A DNA stretch of 64,000 nt from WS-2 sp036507005 (GTDB taxonomy: Bacteria > Eisenbacteria > RBG-16-71-46). Location: positions 1 through 64,000 of the forward strand of contig DASXQT010000080.1 of the NCBI GenBank assembly GCA_036507005.1. Reading direction: 5' to 3'. The position numbers and the translations under genes were made by a program. The notes beneath the pieces were generated by a model. That model did not search any database. It was given only the letters and a program-made list of their open reading frames with translations, and had not been told where the DNA came from. This document shows, in pieces, positions 43,719 to 50,932 of this stretch (the stretch's first letter is position 1; every line of letters begins with the position of its first letter).

Positions 43719-44615
43719 CTATCCGTGCTGGACCGCCGCTCCGGGCTGCACACCCGCGGCGCGCTCGCTCTTCACCACGGCCGCGAGCCGGCGAAGCGCC
43801 CACACGGCGGCGGCGGCGGCGAGCAGCATCACCGCCAGCTCGGTCCAGAAGAGCCCGTCGAGCCCCACCTGCCATACCGGGCCCGGCACGCCGAGCCACC
43901 AGTAGCGCAGGAACGCGGCGAGGTCCACGCAGGTGTGGCCGATGATTCCGGGCACGATCGAGCCGGTGAGCCAGGCGATCGTCCCGTAGCCCACGCTCAC
44001 GGCGACGTAGCAGGGAATGAAGGTCAGCCATGGCACCGGATCGGGCGCCTCCCAGCGGTAGTGGGCGAGGCTGAAGACCAGCGCGACGATGGCGATCGCG
44101 GTCACCGGCCCGTGGCGGCGCTCGATCGGCGCCTGCATGTAGCCGCGGAACGAGGCCTCCTCGACCACGCCCGCGGTCGCGGCCGAGGCCACGAACAGCA
44201 GCAGCACGGCGAGGAACGGGTGGCGCGCCAGCTCTTCCTGCGGGACCAGGTCCTGCGCCGGCCGGGTCGAGAGCCGGCGCGCGAGGTCGAGCATCATGCG
44301 CAGCGCGAGGCTCGAGATCGCGGCCGCGATCAGCGACCACCGCCACACCCGGGGCGAGAGCGGCCCGGCGCGAAGCGCGAAGTGCCGGAGCTCGGCGGTC
44401 TCGCGCGGCCATCCGCGGCCCGAGAGCCAGCGCCAGTAGAGCCACAGCCAGGCCGCGATCGCGGCGGCGCCCCAGGGGATCGCGGGCAGCCACGCGATGT
44501 TCGCAGCAACCAATGCCTGGGCCGGGACCTGCCCCACGGTCGCCACCACGAAGCCGGCGAAGAGCGCGCGCGGCACCACCGGGATCCGCTGCCACAGCGC
44601 GATCAGCCAGGTCAT
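43719..44615 (-). CDS. CPBP-family intramembrane metalloprotease
   Basis: The 298-residue protein has about seven to eight transmembrane segments and the CPBP/Abi motifs: VVEEASFRGYMQ (EExxxR), FSLAHYRW (FxxxH) and GHTCVDLAAF (HxxxD). These coordinate metal in CAAX-type proteases that cut within membranes; bacterial substrates are mostly unknown, though some process bacteriocins. Its ATG at 44615 lies 73 bases downstream of the pmbA stop (44689) on the same strand. Confidence 0.88.
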   Translation of the reverse strand: MTWLIALWQRIPVVPRALFAGFVVATVGQVPAQALVAANIAWLPAIPWGAAAIAAWLWLYWRWLSGRGWPRETAELRHFALRAGPLSPRVWRWSLIAAAISSLALRMMLDLARRLSTRPAQDLVPQEELARHPFLAVLLLFVASAATAGVVEEASFRGYMQAPIERRHGPVTAIAIVALVFSLAHYRWEAPDPVPWLTFIPCYVAVSVGYGTIAWLTGSIVPGIIGHTCVDLAAFLRYWWLGVPGPVWQVGLDGLFWTELAVMLLAAAAAVWALRRLAAVVKSERAAGVQPGAAVQHG

Positions 44616-44688
44616 GCGGTCCTCTCGCGCGCTCCGATACCGGAGCGCTCGCGGTCAGCCCATCCGCGCCCTCGCGGGCGCCGAGTGC

Positions 44689-46071
44689 CTACCCGCCGCT
44701 CACGGTCATCTCGGCGATCAGGAGCGTGGGGCTCGCCACGCTTCCTTCCCAGCGCAGATCGTTGCCCACCGCGATCACGTTGCGCAGCATGTCGAGCGAG
44801 TTCGACGCCACGGTCACGCCGTCGACGGGAAACACCTTCTCGCCACCCTCGATCCAGAACCCCTGCGCCTGGAACGAGTAGTCCCCGGTCACGGAGTTGA
44901 ACCCGAACGAGCCCTGGTCGTCCATGAAGAACCCGCGGCCGGCTTTGCGCACGATGGCCTCCGGGGTCTCGCTCCCGGGCTCGAGGTAGAGGTTGTGGGA
45001 GCCGATCCCCGGGATCGACGAGTAGCTGCGCACCGCGCTCCCGGTGGGCTCGGTGCCGGCGCGGCGCGCGTGGTAGACGTCGTAGAGGTACATGGCGCAC
45101 CGCCCGCGGTCGATCAGCACGTTGCGCCGCGTCCGCATGCCTTCGCCATCATGAGGGGCGCTGCCCACGCCGCGCGCGAGCCGGCCGTCGTCCACCAGAG
45201 TCACGAGCGAGGAGGCGATGGTCTCGCCCAGCTTCCCGGTGAGCCAGGAGGAGCTCTTGATCACCGACTCGCCGCTGAAGGCGTCGAGCATCTCGGAGAT
45301 CCACGACTCGGCCACGTCGGGGTGCATGACCACCGGCACCCGCGCCGTGGGCACGGGGCGCGCGCCGATGCGCGACACCGCGCGGCGCGCCGCTTCGCGC
45401 GCGATCGCCTCCATGGGCGGCAGCTCGGTGAGCCAGCGCTTGGTCAGGCCGTAGGCGCCGGTCTGTTGCCTCCCGTCGCGGTCGTCGGCGAGCGGCACGA
45501 CGTAGGCGCTCATCGCCGTGCCGCTCGAGGTGCGCGTGAGGCCGTGGGAGTTGGCGAGCACCGTGGTGCCCGACCCGCCGGTCACGTGGGCGCCGTCGGT
45601 GCGGCGGATGCGCGGGTCGTGGGCCAGCGCCACGCGCTCGAGCTCGAGCGCGAGCTCGATCTTCTTCTCCGCCGGAAGCTCGAGCACCGCCGGGTCGAAG
45701 AGCGCGAGGTCCGCGCCGGCCGATTCGCCGGCCTCGGCGGGCGCGGGCAGCGCGTTCGCCGGGTCGGGCGTGGAGAGCCGCGCGAGCGCGACCGCGCGCC
45801 GCGCCAGGTCGTCGAGCCGCTCGGGCCCGAGGTCGTTGCTCGACACGAACCCCACCGCGCCGCCGGCGATCACGCGCAGGCCGACGCCGCGGGTCGCGCT
45901 CTGCTTGAGCGTCTCGACCTTGCCGCCGTTCACCTCGACGCTGAACGAGCGCGAGCTCTGCACGCAGGCCTCGGCGTGATCGGCGCCCGCGCGCCGCGCG
46001 CGCTCGACCGCGGACGCGGCGACCGCCTCGAGCCCGGCGGACGCCATCGCCTCGGCAGCGGGGTCGTTCAC
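44689..46071 (-). CDS. pmbA: PmbA/TldE-type metalloprotease partner
   Basis: The 460-residue protein is the PmbA (TldE) subunit: FSVEVNGGKVETLKQSATRG, VGLRVIAGGAVGFVSSNDLG, VPVVMHPDVAESWISEMLDA, SYSSIPGIGSHNLYLEPG, SFGFNSVTGDYSFQAQGFWI. TldE lacks the HExxxH of TldD but forms the heterodimer that degrades unfolded peptides and matures microcins and gyrase inhibitors. The start is GTG 46071, which overlaps the tldD stop by 4 bases and is preceded by GGAGG; this gives the normal family length. Confidence 0.93.
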   Translation of the reverse strand: MNDPAAEAMASAGLEAVAASAVERARRAGADHAEACVQSSRSFSVEVNGGKVETLKQSATRGVGLRVIAGGAVGFVSSNDLGPERLDDLARRAVALARLSTPDPANALPAPAEAGESAGADLALFDPAVLELPAEKKIELALELERVALAHDPRIRRTDGAHVTGGSGTTVLANSHGLTRTSSGTAMSAYVVPLADDRDGRQQTGAYGLTKRWLTELPPMEAIAREAARRAVSRIGARPVPTARVPVVMHPDVAESWISEMLDAFSGESVIKSSSWLTGKLGETIASSLVTLVDDGRLARGVGSAPHDGEGMRTRRNVLIDRGRCAMYLYDVYHARRAGTEPTGSAVRSYSSIPGIGSHNLYLEPGSETPEAIVRKAGRGFFMDDQGSFGFNSVTGDYSFQAQGFWIEGGEKVFPVDGVTVASNSLDMLRNVIAVGNDLRWEGSVASPTLLIAEMTVSGG

Positions 46072-47510
46072 GTGCTGGTGCCTCCCACCGTGATCGCGCG
46101 GAACCGCACCGTGGGCTGGCCCACGCCCACCGGCTTCCACTGCCCGTCCTTGCCGCACGAGCCGGTGCTGCCGTCGATCTCGAGGTCGTTCGCGACCGCG
46201 TCGATCTTGAGCATGGCGTCGTTGCCGTTGCCGGTGAGCGTGGCGTTCCGCACCGGCTCGGCCAGCTTGCCGTTCACGATCCGGTAGGCCTCGGTGACCT
46301 GGAAGGAGAAGTTGCCGTCGGCGGGGTTCACCGAGCCCCCGCCCAGGCTCTTGCAGTAGAGCCCGCGCTTGACGTCCGCGATCAGGTCCTGCGGCGGGTG
46401 CGTCCCGGCCTCGATGTAGGTGTTGGTCATGCGGCAGATCGGGACGTCGCGGTACGAGCTGCGGCGCCCGTTCCCGGTCGGGCGGTTGCCGGTGAGGCGC
46501 GCGTTGAGCAGGTCCCACAGGTAGCCGGTCAGGATCCCGTCCTCGACCAGCACCGTGCGCTGGGCCGGGGTGCCCTCGTCGTCGACGCGGAACGATCCGC
46601 GGCTGTGCGGGACGATCCCGCTGTCCACGATGGTGACGCCCTTCGAGGCCACGAGCTGGCCCATCTGGCGCGCGCGGATCGAGGTCTGCTTGCGGATCGT
46701 GTCGCCCTCCATGCTGTGGCCGAAGCACTCGTGCACCATCACGCCGCCCCAGCCGGGCGAGACCACCACCGGGTAGGCGCCGGCCTCGGGCTCGCGGGCG
46801 CCGAGCAGCGTGACCGCGGTGGCCGCCGCTTCGTTCGCGATCTCCTCGGGGTTGCGCTCGCTCTCGAAGTAGCCGGCCTCGACGCTGCCGCCGCCGGTCG
46901 AGTAGCCCTCCTGGCGCTCGGCGCCCTGGATCGCGAGCGCCGAGACCGTGAGGCGCGTGAGGAACTGGCGGTCCGCGGCCCACAGCCCGTCGCTGTTCGC
47001 GACCACGAACGACTTGGAGGAGTCGGCGAGCGTGACCCACACCTCGTGGATGCGCGCGTCGTGCCCGCGCGCGGCGTGGTTGGCGCGCTCGACCAGCGCG
47101 ATCTTGCCTGCCTCGTCGAGTGCCAGCGGCGCGGGGCGCTCGAGGCGGAAGGGCCAGGGCGCGTCCACGACCCGGAACGCCCGCGGCTTCCCGTTCCCCG
47201 CCGCGCCGCGCGCGATGCGGGCCGCCACGCGCGCCGCCTCGCGCAGGTCGTCGGGGGAGAAGCCGTCGGCGTAGGCGTAGCCGGTCTGGTCCCCGATCAC
47301 GGCCCGCACGCCCAGGCCCTGGTTCACCGAGTAGGCGGAGGTCTTGAGCCGGTTCTCCTCGTAGGCGAACGAGGTGTGCACCGAGTGCTCGCCGAAGACC
47401 TCGGCGAACTCGGCGCCCTTCGAGCGGGCGATCTCGATCAGCTCGGCCGCGAGCTCCTGCGGCAGGGCGGTCTCGAGGTCGGGCAGAGCGAGGTTTGACG
47501 CTGTGTTCAT
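46068..47510 (-). CDS. tldD: TldD-type zinc metalloprotease
   Basis: The 480-residue protein carries the TldD zinc site H-E-C-F-G-H in VMVHECFGHSMEGDTIRKQT, plus TSFAYEENRLKTSAYSVNQG, GIVPHSRGSFRVDDEGTPAQ and GYLWDLLNARLTGNRPTGNG. With PmbA it forms the TldD/TldE protease. The length equals E. coli TldD (481). ATG 47510 is used; an upstream ATG would add 31 atypical residues. It leads the tldD-pmbA operon. Confidence 0.95.
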   Translation of the reverse strand: MNTASNLALPDLETALPQELAAELIEIARSKGAEFAEVFGEHSVHTSFAYEENRLKTSAYSVNQGLGVRAVIGDQTGYAYADGFSPDDLREAARVAARIARGAAGNGKPRAFRVVDAPWPFRLERPAPLALDEAGKIALVERANHAARGHDARIHEVWVTLADSSKSFVVANSDGLWAADRQFLTRLTVSALAIQGAERQEGYSTGGGSVEAGYFESERNPEEIANEAAATAVTLLGAREPEAGAYPVVVSPGWGGVMVHECFGHSMEGDTIRKQTSIRARQMGQLVASKGVTIVDSGIVPHSRGSFRVDDEGTPAQRTVLVEDGILTGYLWDLLNARLTGNRPTGNGRRSSYRDVPICRMTNTYIEAGTHPPQDLIADVKRGLYCKSLGGGSVNPADGNFSFQVTEAYRIVNGKLAEPVRNATLTGNGNDAMLKIDAVANDLEIDGSTGSCGKDGQWKPVGVGQPTVRFRAITVGGTST

Positions 47511-47697
47511 GAGAGCCCCGATGAGCCGGGCGGAAGGGGTGGCCGGGAGCCGAAGTCTATGGGGGGCCCGCGGGATGCGCAAACCGGCTCGATGCCGGCT
47601 CATCCTGGCGCGGCGCCGCGGGCGCCGCCGCCTTTGCGCCCGCGAGGCGCGGGGCTATGCTCCCGGGGCAGGCAGCGGCCGCGGGAGGGGAGCAGGC

Positions 47698-48048
47698 ATG
47701 AAAACCGGATTCCTGAACGGTGCGGCGCTCGCCGCCGCGTTGGTGCTGCTCGCGGCCGGCGGGCCGTGGCTCGCGCGCCAGATCGGCAGCCTCCCCCGCG
47801 CCGGCGCGCTCTCGGCGCGCGCGAACCAGAAGATCGTCACGCTCGAGGTCGGCGGCATGACCTGCAGCGGCTGCGCCTCCGCCGTCCGCACCCAGATCGC
47901 GGCGCTCGATGGCGTCGCGGCGGTCGAGGTGCGGCTCGGGCAGCGGCGGGCCTACGTCGTGTGCGATCCGGCGGTCCCGGACAGCGCGCTCACCGCCGCG
48001 GTCGGACGCGCGGGCCCGGGATTCCTGGGCGTGGTCGTCTCGCGATAG
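47698..48048 (+). CDS. Membrane-anchored heavy-metal-associated (HMA) domain protein
   Basis: The 116-residue protein has one N-terminal membrane or signal segment (LNGAALAAALVLLAAGGPWL) and an HMA domain with the metal motif G-M-T-C-S-G-C (residues ~59-65 in VTLEVGGMTCSGCASAVRTQ). It binds Cu(I), Zn or Hg, like MerP or CopZ-type chaperones, but facing the periplasm. No transporter gene adjoins it. ATG 47698 has a GGGAGGGGAG site upstream. Confidence 0.85.
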   Translation: MKTGFLNGAALAAALVLLAAGGPWLARQIGSLPRAGALSARANQKIVTLEVGGMTCSGCASAVRTQIAALDGVAAVEVRLGQRRAYVVCDPAVPDSALTAAVGRAGPGFLGVVVSR

Positions 48049-48186
48049 CGCTCTGCAGGGCGGAGGCTGCGGAAGGCCGGGGTCGGCAGCGGATTTTCCG
48101 CCCCTCCCGACGGGAATCAGGTGTATACCCTCTCGCATCGGCGATCGAGATGGGTAGGGGGGATGCCCCTCTCGCGGGGACCCACC

Positions 48187-50637
48187 ATGGCGAACACCGA
48201 TTCCAGATCCCGTCCACGCGACCGTTCCCCCGGCACCGCCGCCGGCGCTCCGCGGTTTCGTTTCCGTGCCGCGATGCTCGCGGTGGCCGCCGCGTGCCTC
48301 GTGGTACAGGGACGCGCGGGACTCGCACAGACCATCGACCAGAACCTGTGGGTCACGGACGGCGACGTGAACACCGTCGTGCGCGCCGGCGGGACGATCT
48401 ACATCGGCGGCGCCTTCACTCGTGTCGGGCCTGCCACGGGGGGAGGGGTTCCCCTCGATGCCGGCAGCGGCGCGCTGCTGCCGGCGTTCCCGAAGGTGGC
48501 GGGCACCCTGTACGCGGTGGCTTCTGACGGCTCGGGCGGCTGGTACGTCGGGGGGAGCTTCACGGCCGTGGGAGGCGCTCCCCGGTCCAACCTCGCGCAC
48601 GTGGCTGCGGACCTGTCGGTCTCTGCCTGGGATCCGAGCGCCAACGGCCGGGTCCTGGCCCTGGCGGTGAGTGGGTCCACCGTCTACGCGGGCGGGGATT
48701 TCACCGGCGTCGGCGGGCAGACGCGCAACCGGATCGCCGCGCTCAGCGCGGCGACGGGCACGGCGACCCCCTGGGACCCGAACGCCAACGACTTCGTCTA
48801 CGCCCTCGCCGCGAGCGGCTCCACCGTCTACGCGGGCGGGGGCTTCACCAACATCGGGGAGCAGGCGCGCAACCGGATCGCCGCGCTCGATGCCGCGACC
48901 GGGGCGGCCGCCGGATGGGACCCGAACGCCGACGACAACGTTTACGCCTTGGAGGTGACCGGCTCCACGGTCTACGCGGGCGGGCGCTTCCTCCACATCG
49001 GCGGGCAGGCCCGGAGCTGCATCGCTGCGCTCGATCCCACGACCGGCGCGGCCACCTCCTGGAACCCGAACGCCAACGGCCTCGTGCTCGCCCTCGCGGT
49101 GGGCGGCTCCACGGTCTACGCAGGCGGGGCCTTCACCAGCATCGGCGGGCAGCCGCGTAACTACGTCGCCGGGCTGGATGCCGCGCTCGGGGGCGCTTCG
49201 GGCTGGAACCCAAACGCTGGCGGCTTCGTCCAAGCCCTGGCGGTGAGCGGCTCCGCGGTCTACGTGGCAGGGGAGTTCGCCGGCATCGGCGGGCAGGTGC
49301 GCAACCGGATCGCCGCGCTCGATCGCGCGACCGGGGCGCCCACGGCATGGAACCCGGACGCCAACGGCATCGTCTGGGCGCTGGGGGTGAGCGGCTCCAC
49401 CGTCTATGCAGGCGGGGAGTTCACCAGCCTCGGCGGGCAGGTCCGAAGCTGCCTCGCCGCGCTCGATGCCGCAACCGGAGTGGCGACCGCCTGGAACCCG
49501 AACGCCAATGGCGCCGTCTACGCCCTGGCGGTGAGCGGGTCCGCAGTCTATGCGGGCGGTGGGTTCGGCAGCATCGGCGGGCAGGTGCGCTCTTGCATCG
49601 CCGCGCTCGATGCCACGACCGGGGCGGCGACCGCCTGGAATCCGAACCCCGACGACGTGGTCTTCGCCCTGGCCGTGAGCGGGTCGACCGTCTACGCCGG
49701 CGGCTGGTTCACCAGCATCGGGGGACAGGCGCGCTACTACATCGCGGCGCTCGATGCCGCGACCGGGTTGGCCACGGCCTGGGACGCCAGCGCCAGCGGC
49801 AAGGTCCGCGCGCTGGCGGTGAGCGGCACCACCGTCTATGCGGGTGGTTACTTCTGCGGCATCGGCGGGCAGCCGCGCTGCCGGATCGCGGCGCTGGATG
49901 CCGCGACCGGCGCGGCTACACCATGGGACCCGAACGCCAACAGCACCGTCGACGCCCTGGCGGTGAGCGGCTCCATCATCTACGCCGGCGGGCGCTTCAC
50001 CAGCATCGGCGGGCTGCCGCGCAACTACGTCGCCGCGCTCGATGCCGCGACCGGGGAGGCCACCGCCTGGAACCCGAGCCCCGATCTCTACGTCAATGCT
50101 CTGGCCGTGAGCGGCTCGACCGTCTACGCGGGTGGGTGGTTCACCACCATCGGCGGACAGGCGCGTCATTACATCGCCGCGCTCGATACGGCATTCGGGT
50201 TCCCCACCGCCTGGGACCCGGACGCCAGCGGCCCGGCTTGGGCGGTGGCGGCCGGCGGCTCCTCGGTCTACGTGGGCGGGGGCTTCAGCAGCATCGGCGG
50301 GCTGCCGCAGAGCCGGATCGCCGCCTTCGAAACCGCCAGCGTCGGCGTGCCTGGGGAGCGGGGCGGAGGACCGGTCGCCTCGCGCCTCGAAAACCTCCCC
50401 AACCCCTTTCGAGCTTCGACGAGGATCACGTTCGTCCTTCGCTCCGAGGCGCGCGTGACGCTCGAGGTGTTCGACCTGGCGGGGCGTGTGGTGGCAACCC
50501 TCCTCCGCGGCGAGCCCGAGCCGGCGGGAATCCACCATCTGGAGTTCCGGCGCCCCGGTCTTCCCAGCGGGCTCTATGTGACCCGCCTGCGGGCAGGCGG
50601 TGACGTCCTCACCCGGAAGATGCTCCTGCTGGACTGA
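48187..50637 (+). CDS. Exported delta-60 (DUF5122) repeat propeller protein with FlgD-like C-terminus
   Basis: The 816-residue protein (start ATG 48187; ATG 48163 and GTG 48121 are alternatives) has a signal peptide (AAMLAVAAACLVVQGRAGLA) and at least eleven full 48-residue repeats plus a partial one from ~residue 158. The repeat consensus is ALAVSGSTVYAGGxFTxIGG followed by Q-x-R-N-x-I-A-A-L-D-A-A-T-G and W-N-P-N-A. These are delta-60/DUF5122 beta-propeller repeats. The last ~85 residues are a FlgD-like module (NLPNPFRASTRITFVLRS; GIHHLEFRRPGLPSGLYVTR). It is likely surface-exposed or secreted; no enzyme site is seen. Confidence 0.85.
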   Translation: MANTDSRSRPRDRSPGTAAGAPRFRFRAAMLAVAAACLVVQGRAGLAQTIDQNLWVTDGDVNTVVRAGGTIYIGGAFTRVGPATGGGVPLDAGSGALLPAFPKVAGTLYAVASDGSGGWYVGGSFTAVGGAPRSNLAHVAADLSVSAWDPSANGRVLALAVSGSTVYAGGDFTGVGGQTRNRIAALSAATGTATPWDPNANDFVYALAASGSTVYAGGGFTNIGEQARNRIAALDAATGAAAGWDPNADDNVYALEVTGSTVYAGGRFLHIGGQARSCIAALDPTTGAATSWNPNANGLVLALAVGGSTVYAGGAFTSIGGQPRNYVAGLDAALGGASGWNPNAGGFVQALAVSGSAVYVAGEFAGIGGQVRNRIAALDRATGAPTAWNPDANGIVWALGVSGSTVYAGGEFTSLGGQVRSCLAALDAATGVATAWNPNANGAVYALAVSGSAVYAGGGFGSIGGQVRSCIAALDATTGAATAWNPNPDDVVFALAVSGSTVYAGGWFTSIGGQARYYIAALDAATGLATAWDASASGKVRALAVSGTTVYAGGYFCGIGGQPRCRIAALDAATGAATPWDPNANSTVDALAVSGSIIYAGGRFTSIGGLPRNYVAALDAATGEATAWNPSPDLYVNALAVSGSTVYAGGWFTTIGGQARHYIAALDTAFGFPTAWDPDASGPAWAVAAGGSSVYVGGGFSSIGGLPQSRIAAFETASVGVPGERGGGPVASRLENLPNPFRASTRITFVLRSEARVTLEVFDLAGRVVATLLRGEPEPAGIHHLEFRRPGLPSGLYVTRLRAGGDVLTRKMLLLD
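48652..50340. repeat. 144-base tandem coding repeats
   Basis: The DNA of the delta-60 gene consists of eleven full 144-base units and a partial twelfth. Neighbouring units share long blocks such as the stretches encoding VYAGG and IAALDAATG, indicating recent expansion or gene conversion. All are in frame. Confidence 0.85.
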
Positions 50638-50646
50638 ACTGCGCGT

Positions 50647-50730
50647 CTCGGACCTGCCGCGCACGTTTCGTGAGCCGAAACTCCCGAACCCCTCTCGGAC
50701 CCGCCGCGCACGCCGCGCGAGCCGCAACTC
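50647..50730. repeat. Imperfect 37-base direct repeat in the intergenic region
   Basis: A 37-base unit at 50647-50683 recurs at 50694-50730, both beginning CTCGGACC and ending in an A-A-C-T-C block, with several mismatches between them. It lies between the delta-60 gene and the first di-haem gene. No function is evident. Confidence 0.5.
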
Positions 50731-50932
50731 GATGCAGCTTCGTGGGCTCGGCCCTCCCGCCCGCTCGGCGCCGGAGCCGAGCGGCGCCCGCTCTCCGCAA
50801 GCGCCAGCGCCTCGTTTCTTGTGTTCCTCGCGAGCCGCGCCGGTGGTAAAATGCGGCGCAACCGCCGCCGCTCATACCCCCCCCCAACAGCCGAGCGGTT
50901 TCTGCCCGTTGGCTCGCGCCGGGAGACCTGCC

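Noticed and set aside
48652..50340. Regularly spaced 144-base repeats considered as a CRISPR-like array
   Set aside because: Repeat unit is too long, whole unit is conserved without unique spacers, and all copies are in one protein frame.
47557..50727. Repetitive 1056-codon minus-strand frame
   Set aside because: Reverse complement of the delta-60 repeats; repeats explain its regularity.
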